Assembly: GCA_030867875.1 (NCBI GenBank)
Contig: JAOWCC010000019.1
Span: forward strand, 30,462,966-30,526,965
DNA length: 64,000 nucleotides
Reading direction: 5' to 3'
Source of the DNA: Actinernus sp. WN-2022
Taxonomy: Eukaryota; Cnidaria; Anthozoa; Actiniaria; Actinernidae
Below, one piece after another: positions 53,385 to 63,179 of the stretch; the stretch's first letter is position 1; every line of letters starts with the position of its first letter. The notes under the pieces were generated by a model that was not told where the DNA came from, ran no database searches, and saw only the letters and a program-made list of their open reading frames with translations. The position numbers and the translations under genes are program-made.

Positions 53385-54833
53385 ATGGTGAATGACGGAA
53401 AGGCACAAAGCACAAAAGCGCACAGCGATATCGACGCGATAGAACGCTTCATGGATAGCATGCATATCATCAGGGCAGAACTCGTCGCACATAACATGCA
53501 TATGTACATGGTAAGATCAATGGCGCGACAGGAGGTACTGGATGCTCGGTTTGATATTGCCATGGCATTCCTAGACAGCCTATTCATGGACGACACATAC
53601 CCAGACCTAGTTGACCCCCTATACATAGACCCGCGATTATGTGGCAGCCTATTCATGGACGACACATACCCAGACCTAGTTGACCCCCTATACATAGACC
53701 CGCGATTATGTGGCAGCCTATTCATGGACGACACATACCCAGACCTAGTTGACCCCCTATACATAGACCCGCGATTATGTGGCAGCCTATTCATGGACGA
53801 CACATACCCAGACCTAGTTGACCCCCTATACATAGACCCGCGATTATGTGGCAGCCTATTCATGGACGACACATACCCAGACCTAGTTGACCCCCTATAC
53901 ATAGACCCGCGATTATGTGGCAGCCTATTCATGGACGACACATACCCAGACCTAGTTGACCCCCTATACATAGACCCGCGATTATGTGGCAGCCTATTCA
54001 TGGACGACACATACCCAGACCTAGTTGACCCCCTATACATAGACCCGCGATTATGTGGCAGCCTATTCATGGACGACACATACCCAGACCTAGTTGACCC
54101 CCTATACATAGACCCGCGATTATGTGGCAGCCTATTCATGGACGACACATACCCAGACCTAGTTGACCCCCTATACATAGACCCGCGATTATGTAGCAGC
54201 CTATTCATGGACGACACATACCCAGACCCAGACCCAGATGACATATCCAACATATGGGATCAAAGCATCCTAAACGGAATGATAAGGAACTCAGACCGTA
54301 GCACCTTAAGGAGAATACGTGCCCAGCTTAATAGGATATCCCCCATCGATTCGGATGACTCAGACTCAGACTGGGATCCCAATGAGGGACGCGACACATG
54401 GCGCCCATACAACGCGAACAACGCAGACGACGCAAACAATGCAGACGACACGGATGACCCAGGCATAGACTCAGATGATGAGGTGAACCACAACTCGATA
54501 CGTGCCCGCTATCCAATTGCGAATCGCGACCTGATGTGCACCTGCAATTCAATCGTGATTAATGCATGCAGTGAAAAATACAACATGGTTGACATAACCT
54601 ATGAGTGTGCCTTGTACTACGATTCATACATGGGCGAGTCACCGCCACTTTATAGTCTCGAGTATAATTCGCTCATGGATGAGCCACCACCTTCCATGGT
54701 CAACTACAATCCATACGTGGGTGTGCCACCACCACCTTACAGTCTCGAGGACAACCTACCCCTAGGCGAGCCACCACCTTACACCCCTTGGTACAATCCA
54801 CTCCTAAACGCATTTCCTGAAATCCACTCTTAA
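53385..54833 (+). CDS. Repeat protein with YPxL and PPxY late-domain-like motifs
   Basis: The protein has 482 residues and no recognised family. Residues 1-64 are helical. Nine perfect 23-residue repeats (69-bp DNA units, 53577-54197) and a partial tenth follow, each containing TYPDLVDPLYIDPRLCG. Next is an acidic Asp/Ser/Asn region (~285-375), then a proline-rich tail with PPLY, PPPY and PPPY. YPDL matches the YPxL class of ALIX-binding late domains and PPxY the NEDD4/WW-binding class, both used by viruses to recruit ESCRT machinery; their joint presence suggests a role in particle release or membrane traffic, by inference only. The gene is more GC-rich than its neighbours, hinting at a different origin. 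It is the last gene before the right end. Confidence 0.8.
   Translation: MVNDGKAQSTKAHSDIDAIERFMDSMHIIRAELVAHNMHMYMVRSMARQEVLDARFDIAMAFLDSLFMDDTYPDLVDPLYIDPRLCGSLFMDDTYPDLVDPLYIDPRLCGSLFMDDTYPDLVDPLYIDPRLCGSLFMDDTYPDLVDPLYIDPRLCGSLFMDDTYPDLVDPLYIDPRLCGSLFMDDTYPDLVDPLYIDPRLCGSLFMDDTYPDLVDPLYIDPRLCGSLFMDDTYPDLVDPLYIDPRLCGSLFMDDTYPDLVDPLYIDPRLCSSLFMDDTYPDPDPDDISNIWDQSILNGMIRNSDRSTLRRIRAQLNRISPIDSDDSDSDWDPNEGRDTWRPYNANNADDANNADDTDDPGIDSDDEVNHNSIRARYPIANRDLMCTCNSIVINACSEKYNMVDITYECALYYDSYMGESPPLYSLEYNSLMDEPPPSMVNYNPYVGVPPPPYSLEDNLPLGEPPPYTPWYNPLLNAFPEIHS
53577..54227 (+). repeat. 69-bp coding tandem repeat, 9.4 copies
   Basis: Nine units of exactly 69 bp are identical except for a G-to-A change (Gly to Ser codon) in the last, followed by 30 bp of a tenth. 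Near-identity means very recent expansion or ongoing homogenisation; copy number may vary between alleles. Confidence 0.98.
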
Positions 54834-54858
54834 CCGGTTTCTTGGAATAACGAGCACA

Positions 54859-54889
54859 GTCAAGGTCAAGGTCAAGGTCAAGGTCAATT
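54859..54889 (+). promoter_or_regulatory. Array of AAGGTCA half-sites in right TIR
   Basis: Four overlapping TCAAGGTCA sites, mirror image of those in the left end, plus TGACCTTGG at 54941-54949. They resemble NR5A/ERR-type nuclear-receptor elements. Confidence 0.4.
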
Positions 54890-55212
54890 ACACGAGGTGA
54901 TCAACTTCATCGACTTCATCAAGAAAAAAAAGATACTATGTGACCTTGGCATTCCATTCATAGGCGTGGTCAATTAGGGCGTGGTCGATTACACGTGATC
55001 ACGTGATCGAATTCTTGGAATCCAGTTTAAACCGGTTTCTTGGAACGTCTATATAATTATTTCATTAAGTATCAGACAGGCTGAATAAATTAACAGTAGG
55101 AGGAAAAGGAAGACTTCTGACGGAGTTGTCTGGAGAATTGTCATTACTGGCGCTGCGCCAGTATTGCCAATGCGCCAGAAAACTGCGCCAGAATCGGCCT
55201 TTTCCCCCTACT
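54859..55212 (-). repeat. Polinton right terminal inverted repeat
   Basis: Reverse complement of 34089-34443 with about two substitutions. On the plus strand it begins with repeated GGTCAA units (54859-54889) and ends CCCCCTACT. The string ACCGGTTTCTTGGAA occurs inside it and again just outside at about 54834-54848, a subterminal direct repeat. Confidence 0.97.
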
Positions 55213-55217
55213 GTATA
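55212..55217. other. Target-site duplication, right copy
   Basis: TGTATA, identical to 34083-34088; the first T may belong to the element. Confidence 0.75.
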
Positions 55218-55590
55218 TATGGAGAGTCACACTTTAGCAGTTAATTAAATGCTAAACTTACGCTCTGTATATATGCGAGCTCAAACTTTAGCAGTTAATT
55301 AAATGCTAAACTTACGCTCTGTATATATGGAGAGTCACACTTTAGCAGTTAATTAAATGCTAAACTTACGCTCTGTATATATGCGAGCTCACACTTTAGC
55401 AGTTAATTAAATGCTAAACTTACGCTCTGTATATATGGAGAGTCACACTTTAGAAGTTAATTAAATGCTAAACTTACGCTCTGTATATATGGAGAGTCAC
55501 ACTTTAGCAGTTAATTAAATGCGAAACTTACGCTCTGTATATAGGGAGTCACACTTTAGCAGTTAATTAAATGGTTACGCTCTGTAATAT
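55213..55590. repeat. 54-bp satellite array, right part of the interrupted array
   Basis: About seven units in the same orientation and with the same two box variants as 33403-34088. The last units carry small deletions, marking the original right edge of the array. Confidence 0.95.
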
Positions 55591-55912
55591 ACAGGGTCAA
55601 AAATGTTCTGCGTAATAACGCCGCCTCCGAATTAGAATTATCTAGACAGTTTATATTACAATCATGACCAACTGTCCATAATCATGAAAATTAACCAATC
55701 AAAAAGTCGTAAGACATGGTGTGTAGATCTCATGGTGTGTGATGTAAAAGTTGCCGACGTCAATCTCCAGACGGCAGGCAAAGGATTTTTTATGATATCG
55801 GATTCCTTTACCACCCAGTTCGCGCTGCGTGTAGTATATAGTGGTACTTTTAAGCGTGCTTGATATTTTCTTACATCGGATACGGCTTTGTCTATATCTT
55901 TAAACGTTTACA

Positions 55913-55997
55913 ATGAATGGTAAGCGGCTTTTTGTGAAGTTTGCAAGGTTTTGGGACTCTGAATACCTGCGCGAGACGCTTGAGGAACATTTCACAT
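55913..55997 (+). CDS. Possible first coding exon
   Basis: An ATG at 55913 opens a protein-like segment (MNGKRLFVKFARFWDSEYLR, then ETLEEHFT) of 85 bp, ending at GTAAGTAT, a near-ideal splice donor at 55998. The surrounding sequence is otherwise repeat-poor. I recognise no domain, and downstream exons were not found. It could be the first exon of a gene carried between the inverted satellite arrays, or chance. Confidence 0.3.
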
Positions 55998-56129
55998 GTA
56001 AGTATGACCAGGGAGGCGGGAGACATACCGGGACTAGTAATATGTCAATTTCTCTCATACTAAAGAGCCAGTAGCCATATGAAGGCCTCTTCATGAGGGG
56101 ACTTGGTGCACTGTTTTTACACCTCAGTA

Positions 56130-56410
56130 TGTTAGCAGTGGCAGTAGCTAGCTCTTGCCATATAATGAGGGTGTGAGCGCTCTCCTCTCACCTCTGTGAC
56201 CCGGGTTCCATTCCCGGCGTGGCGTCATATGTGAGTTGAGTTTGTTGGGCTCTCCCTTACTTCGAGGGTTTTTCCCCGGGTTCTCCGGTTTTCCTCAATC
56301 CTCAAAATCCAACCCAAATTCCAATTCGACCGGGATCGGGATAGTGTCCCCATTTAGCTGCATAGCTAATTATATTTGACACTTAAATAAAGTTATTTAT
56401 TGTATTTATT
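56130..56410 (+). repeat. tRNA-derived SINE, coral type
   Basis: A box A-like GTAGCTAGCTC is followed by the box B-like GGGTTCCATTCCCG (56203-56216). A conserved body with GAGGGTTTTTCCCCGGGTTC, TCCGGTTTTCCTC and GTGTCCCCATTTAGCTGC follows, then CACTTAAATAAAGTT and a TTTATTT tail. I recognise this body from scleractinian-type SINEs, the best taxonomic clue in the window. Confidence 0.8.
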
Positions 56411-59398
56411 TTTATTTATATGTCGGCGGGGATGAAAACATTGGTATATATGATTAATTAAAAGTTGATTGTATGCTAATCATCGTGGAAAGCGAGGTCA
56501 GAGCAAAAACTCGAAATGCCAGCTGATCGAAGCGTTAACGCTCGAAACGTCAGCTGCACCTCGCTGTCCCAGAGGGTTAACATACAATCAACTATAAACT
56601 GATCACACCAGTGGATATATATTGTTTAATTTAGTGCCATATTCGCTTTGAAAAGTACTTTCAGAACAGTTTCAAATTGTGCAATCTTTATTCCTTGAAA
56701 ATTTGTTGTGGCAAGTTGTTGTCGTTTTTGTATTTTAGTGATGAACGAAATTGTTCAAGGTGTTGGTGGAAACAGCTAAAAAAAGATGAGACTCGAAAAG
56801 ATCATTTCTCAACCTTTGTAGATTGTGCTCATAAATTGGGGAAATAATGCTCGAAAAAGTGCCAAAATTAAAGGTTGCTCAAAAGTTGCCAAAAAGTTGA
56901 AAAGTTGCCCCTAAATTTGTAAAAAGTTGCTGGCAAATATGAGCAATTTTAGTGAATTAAAAGCTTTGTAACAGCTTTTTTTTATAAATATATTTGGGAT
57001 TCCTGTTGTGACATGACAAAAGTGCATTTTGAGTTACCTGTTTTAACTTGAAGTTCTGGAGATGAGAACTTTTTTTAAACTTCGTAAGCTAATAAAGTGC
57101 TTGTCTACAATAGGCATGTCCACTGATTTTTTTGTTTAAACGCTGCTTCGAAAGGAAAAAAATTGCTCAAAAGATGCTCCGGAAGGCAAAACTAAGTTGC
57201 TAGCTTGAAGTTGCTCTTCGCAAAAAGTTGCTCGAAACTCCTCTGATATTCGTGTTAACAGGTCACGTGACCACCCAAAATTCAAAAATGCTAGTTAAGG
57301 TTCTTTATCACGTGAAGTTCTATTGATGTACTGAGTTTCACTTATTTTTGTCAAGGTTCTAGTTCATAATCTTGAAAATGTTTTTCCTATTTTCGGTCAA
57401 TGACCCAGGCCTTACATATTTGAGAAAGCGGCGTTTGGAAAGTTAACACGAATAAACCGCAGAATAGTGTAGAAAGTCCTACCGCACCACAACTGACAAA
57501 TGTAAAAACGGATTGTCTCAATCTTTAACTTTAAAACAAGAGCCCATCTGGGCTTTCACTCGGGCCACATGAGATTGAAGATGAAATACACTTTCATTTG
57601 AAATCCTCTTAGTATCAAGTCATGCTTTAATTCGCCAGTGAGAACGTCAAAAAAACAGACTGGTCTATTAATCGCTTTTATGGCATGACTATGATAACGC
57701 AGGATTCGAACAACAGAATACTGGCAATTCAAGTGTATAAATGCAATACAATGACATATTCAGACTTTGAATTTGATTGAAAATAGATCAAAAACTCGGG
57801 GAAATGTCCGGCTAAAACTGTATGAATAAATGTGAAATGAAACATAAATTTCATAGCAAGAAAAAAAATTGTAATTCCTATAAATGAGAAAGCTCTTCTA
57901 TTAAGCCTCTTCTCATATACACAGACTGTTTCACAAAAAACATTTGCGCTTATCGACACAAGAATTCAGTTGACCTTTCAAATAATTTATTGTGAGGTAC
58001 GCATACTCTAAATCACAGATGTTAAATAAAGCGATAATTAGAAGAAAAAGTACATTAACAGACAAACTGAGAGGAAATTTATTCAAATCAAAAAGAGTTT
58101 ACTTACAGTACTTACGTAACTGAACTTTCGTTTTGGATCTTTTGGTAGTGTTGTTGACAGCACCCACCTTCGTGCACATATGCACTGAATCGGAATGAAA
58201 GTCGAAGCCTACCTCGAACTTAACTTTCAGCTAACCTGTTACCTTTCATTCCACAATGAATAATAATCTCATAAAGTAAGCCCGTAGCTTCCAATAAATT
58301 TGCCAGTGTCTGAATGAAACAGCTAGATCTTTTCCAATTTCTCTCACGAGTCACGGCAGAAGACAGTCTCAAGCTACAAAACTTGAATTTTGATCCTCTT
58401 CACAGTAACGTAATTTAACGTCTCAGATAGCGCTGTGCATTTCAAGTACTGTTTCCTCTCTCTTTGCTGGCAGTTCATGCTTCTTGTTCGTGTAGTTGCC
58501 GCATTTCAGTTGGCATACACTGAAAACATCTGCTTAACTAAGATTTGTAAAAATCTTAGCGGATCATGTAAATATTCCGCTTGGCTCAATTGAGGGTTTC
58601 TGCCGTCAAAGTTCATTTTTTGTTTCAGTTTTCCCCATATTAGCCGACATGTATAATGTCTCGAGCTCTCAATCCAGTAGAAAGACTCTGGTTATCTGTC
58701 GTAAAACATGCCTTAGCTGTACAAGACCGCCCACGATGGAATAGATTTCTGACAATGACTCATTGAAAGTGATATCTCCTTGTCTCGCCTAGTCTGAGAG
58801 CTTTGAACTTTCTTATCTGAGCGCGCCTGACGAGATCTAACCTTTGATGATAATTCGATACCCGTTGATATCCAAACGTGTTTGGATATTGTATTTCGCT
58901 TACGTTTCTAAATGTACATTGGATCTGTCCAAACAGCGCTGATCGAATGTATTACGGCTCCTGGTTGTTCATGTATTTTTATGGTCAACAAGAGCGCCAG
59001 TTGAAATATCCTGAGCCTGTTGGAAGGCTTTCGCCCTCGCGGGTCGACCATTTTGATTTACTGTATTAAATTCTGTAAATACATTAACCTGGCGATTGTT
59101 GCGTGACCAGCACAGTGCAATCTGATTGGTGTGAATTTGACCTTTAACGCATGCGCAGAACCCGTCCGACATGAAATAAAAAAAAAATAATAATAATAAG
59201 GACTTGCATTTTAAGACTCGGCGCTGCCATAGGCAGCCCGAGTAATGAGACGTTTCTGTGTTACTTTATGCTCTAGAAGACACACTATACAGGGGCGTAG
59301 CCAGTCACCCAGGGGGTACAAGACAAACGAGCGCTGATGGCACGAGCTCAGGAACTTTTTGAAATTTACAAGACTGTGAAACGCTATTTCCCAGCGTT
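56411..59398. other. Host DNA between the satellite arrays, no gene seen
   Basis: No transposase or other coding exon is recognised. A hairpin at about 56463-56600 pairs TAAAAGTTGATTGTATG with CATACAATCAACTATAAA. A block at 58590-58690 matches 4190-4275 in reverse. If the flanking arrays are arms of one element, this is its core. Confidence 0.45.
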
Positions 59399-62300
59399 AA
59401 CTGCTAAAGTGTGAGCTCGCATATATACAGAGCGTAAGTTTAGCATTTAATTAACTGCTAAAGTGTGAGCTCGCATATATACAGAGCGTAAGTTTAGCAT
59501 TTAATTAACTGCTAAAGTGTGACTCTCCATATATACAGAGCGTAAGTTTAGCATTTAATTACTGCTAAAGTGTGAGCTCGCATATATGCAGAGCGTAAGT
59601 TTAGCATTTAATTAACTGCTAAAGTGTGACTCTCCATATATACAGAGCGTAAGTTTAGCATTTAATTACTGCTAAAGTGTGAGCTCGCATATATGCAGAG
59701 CGTAAGTTTAGCATTTAATTAACTGCTAAAGTGTGAGCTCGCATATATACGGAGCGTAAGTTTAGCATTTAATTAACTGCTAACCCTGTGAGCTCGCATA
59801 TATACAGAGCGTAAGTTTAGCATTAAATTAACTGCTAAAGTGTGACTCTCCATATATACAGAGCGTAAGTTTAGCATTTAATTAACTGCTAAAGTTTGAG
59901 CTCGCATATATACAGAGCGTAAGTTTAGCATTAAATTAACTGCTAAAGTGTGACTCTCCATATATACAGAGCGTAAGTTTAGCATTTAATTAACTGCTAA
60001 AGTGTGACTCTCCATATATACAGAGCGTAAGTTTAGCATTTAATTAACTGCTAAAGTGTGAGCTCGCATATATACAGAGCGTAAGTTTAGCATTTAATTA
60101 ACTACTAAAGTGTGACTCTCCATATATACAGAGCGTAAGTTTAGCATTTAATTAACTGCTAAAGTGTGACTCTCCATATATACAGAGCGTAAGTTTAGCA
60201 TTAAATTAACTGCTAAAGTGTGACTCTCCATATATACAGAGCGTAAGTTTAGCATTTAATTAACTGCTAAAGTGTGACTCTCCATATATACAGAGCGTAA
60301 GTTTAGCATTTAATTAACTGCTAAAGTTTGAGCTCGCATATATACAGAGCGTAAGTTTAGCATTAAATTAACTGCTAAAGTGTGACTCTCCATATATACA
60401 GAGCGTAAGTTTAGCATTTAATTAACTGCTAAAGTGTGACTCTCCATATATACAGAGCGTAAGTTTAGCATTAAATTAACTGCTAAAGTCTGACTCTCCA
60501 TATATACAGAGCGTAAGTTTAGCATTTAATTAACTGCTAAAGTGTGAGCTCGCATATATACAGAGCGTAAGTTTAGCATTTAATTAACTGCTAAAGTGTG
60601 AGCTCGCATATATGCAGAGCGTAAGTTTAGCATTTAATTAACTGCTAAAGTGTGAGCTCGCATATATACGGAGCGTAAGTTTAGCATTTAATTAACTGCT
60701 AAAGTGTGAGCTCGCATATATACAGAGCGTAAGTTTAGCATTAAATTAACTGCTAAACTGTGACTCTCCATATATACAGAGCGTAAGTTTAGCATTTAAT
60801 TAACTGCTAAAGTTTGAGCTCGCATATATACAGAGCGTAAGTTTAGCATTAAATTAACTGCTAAAGTGTGACTCTCCATATATACAGAGCGTAAGTTTAG
60901 CATTAAATTAACTGCTAAAGTGTGAGCTCGCATATATACAGAGCGTAAGTTTAGCATTAAATTAACTGCTAAAGTGTGACTCTCCATATATACAGAGCGT
61001 AAGTTTAGCATTTAATTAACTGCTAAAGTGTGAGCTCGCATATATACAGAGCGTAAGTTTAGCATTTAATTAACTGCTAAAGTGTGACTCTCCATATATA
61101 CAGAGCGTAAGTTTAGCATTAAATTAACTGCTAAAGTGTGACTCTCCATATATACAGAGCGTAAGTTTAGCATTTAATTAACTGCTAAAGTGTGACTCTC
61201 CATATATACAGAGCGTAAGTTTAGCATTTAATTAACTGCTAAAGTGTGGGCTCGCATATATACAGAGCGTAAGTTTAGCATTTAATTAACTGCTAAAGTG
61301 TGACTCTCCATATATACAGAGCGTAAGTTTAGCATTAAATTAACTGCTAAAGTGTGACTCTCCATATATACAGAGCGTAAGTTTAGCATTTAATTAACTG
61401 CTAAAGTGTGACTCTCCATATATACAGAGCGTAAGTTTAGCATTTAATTAACTGCTAAAGTGTGACTCTCCATATATATGGAGCGTAAGTTTAGCATTAA
61501 ATTAACTGCTAAAGTGTGACTCTCCATATATACAGAGCGTAAGTTTAGCATTTAATTAACTTCTAAAGTGTGACTCTCCATATATACAGAGCGTAAGTTT
61601 AGCATTTAATTAACTGCTAAAGTTTGAGCTCGCATATATACAGAGCGTAAGTTTAGCATTAAATTAACTGCTAAAGTGTGACTCTCCATATATACAGAGC
61701 GTAAGTTTAGAATTTAATTAACTGCTAAAGTGTGACTCTCCATATATACAGAGCGTAAGTTTAGCATTTAATTAACTGCTAAAGTTTGAGCTCGCATATA
61801 TACAGAGCGTAAGTTTAGCATTAAATTAACTGCTAAAGTGTGACTCTCCATATATACAGAGCGTCAGTTTAGCATTTAATTAACTGCTAAAGTGTGACTC
61901 TCCATATATACAGAGCGTAAGTTTAGCATTTAATTAACTGCTAAAGTGTGACTCTCCATATATACAGAGCGTAAGTTTAGCATTTAATTAACTGCTAAAG
62001 TTTGAGCTCGCATATATACAGAGCGTAAGTTTAGCATTAAATTAACTGCTAAAGTGTGACTCTCCATATATACAGAGCTTCAGTTTAGCATTTAATTAAC
62101 TGCTAAAGTGTGACTCTCCATATATACAGAGCGTAAGTTTAGCATTAAATTAACTGCTAAAGTGTGACTCTCCATATATACAGAGCGTAAGTTTAGCATT
62201 AAATTAACTGCTAAAGTGTGAGCTCGCATATATACAGAGCGTAAGTTTAGCATTTAATTAACTGCTAAAGTGTGACTCTCCATATATACAGAGCGTAAGT

Positions 62301-63085
62301 TTAGCATTTAATTAACTGCTAAAGTTTGAGCTCGCATATATACAGAGCGTAAGTTTAGCATTTAATTAACTGCTAAAGTTTGAGCTCGCATATATACAGA
62401 GCGTAAGTTTAGCATTAAATTAACTGCTAAAGTGTGACTCTCCATATATACAGAGCGTAAGTTTAGCATTTAATTAACTGCTAAAGTGTGACTCTCCATA
62501 GATACAGAGCGTAAGTTTAGCATTAAATTAACTGCTAAAGTGTGACTCTCCATATATACAGAGCGTAAGTTTAGCATTTAATTAACTGCTAAAGTGTGAG
62601 CTCGCACATATACAGAGCGTAAGTTTAGCATTTAATTAACTGCTAAAGTGTGAGCTCGCATATATACAGAGCGTAAGTTTAGCATTTAATTAACTGCTAA
62701 AGTGTGACTCTCCATATATACAGAGCGTAAGTTTAGCATTTAATTAACTGCTAAAGTTTGAGCTCGCATATATACAGAGCGTAAGTTTAGCATTAAATTA
62801 ACTGCTAAAGTGTGACTCTCCATATATACAGAGCGTAAGTTTAGCATTTAATTAACTGCTAAAGTGTGACTCTCCATATATACAGAGCGTAAGTTTAGCA
62901 TTAAATTAACTGCTAAAGTGTGACTCTCCATATATACAGAGCGTAAGTTTAGCATTAAATTAACTGCAAAAGTGTGAGCTCGCATATATACAGAGCGTAA
63001 GTTTAGCATTTAATTAACTGCTAAAGTGTGACTCTCCATATATACAGAGCGTAAGTTTAGCATTTAATTAACTGCTAAAGATGGA
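59399..63085. repeat. 54-bp satellite array in inverted orientation
   Basis: About 68 units, reverse complement of the left array. Each reads CTCCATATATACAGAGCGTAA or CTCGCATATATACAGAGCGTAA with GTTTAGCATTTAATTAACTGCTAAAG split by the unit edge. Two binary variations run through it: the CTCTCC/GCTCGC box and CATTTAATT/CATTAAATT. Small higher-order blocks recur. Open frames inside are artefacts (54 is divisible by three). Confidence 0.97.
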
Positions 63086-63108
63086 GTCTGTATAATATAC
63101 GAACTCGG

Positions 63109-63166
63109 TTTAGTGCTAAATTTATGTTTTATCTATAGAGTAACGAAACTGCGAATTTAGCAAATG
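63109..63166 (-). repeat. Degenerate array edge, inverted match to 33287-33346
   Basis: In reverse complement this segment aligns without gaps to 33287-33346 at roughly three quarters identity, sharing TTCGCAGT, TCTATAGA, AACATAA and TTTAGCACTAA. The outer borders of the two inverted arrays are therefore homologous. Confidence 0.7.
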
Positions 63167-63179
63167 TCAAATGACCGCT

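Larger units (their letters stand above)
34089..55212. mobile_element. Complete Polinton/Maverick (integrated DNA virus)
   Basis: A 21.1-kb self-synthesising element, recognised by the defining set: family B DNA polymerase, retroviral-type integrase, A32-like packaging ATPase and jelly-roll capsid proteins between long inverted ends. Termini start AGTAGGGGGAAAAGG. The ~354-bp ends differ at about two sites, and nearly all genes are open, so insertion is recent and the copy may still be competent. It is unusual in encoding TBP- and TFIIB-like factors and in lacking a recognisable adenain-type protease. Gene content matches cnidarian-type elements by my recognition of several shared orphan proteins. 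Confidence 0.97.

Noticed and set aside
53372..54253. 293-aa open frame antisense to the repeat-protein gene
   Set aside because: It is open only because the 69-bp unit is a multiple of three; the sense strand has the promoter motif and the non-repeat coding parts.
34089..55212. Assembly contamination by an exogenous virus genome
   Set aside because: Both flanks are the same host satellite, in register, with a target duplication, as expected of true integration.
60796..61011. Open frame of repeated MLNLRSVYM units
   Set aside because: Translation of the satellite, whose period is divisible by three.
59399..63085. CRISPR-like appearance of regular repeats
   Set aside because: Units are contiguous 54-bp satellite copies without unique spacers, in animal DNA.
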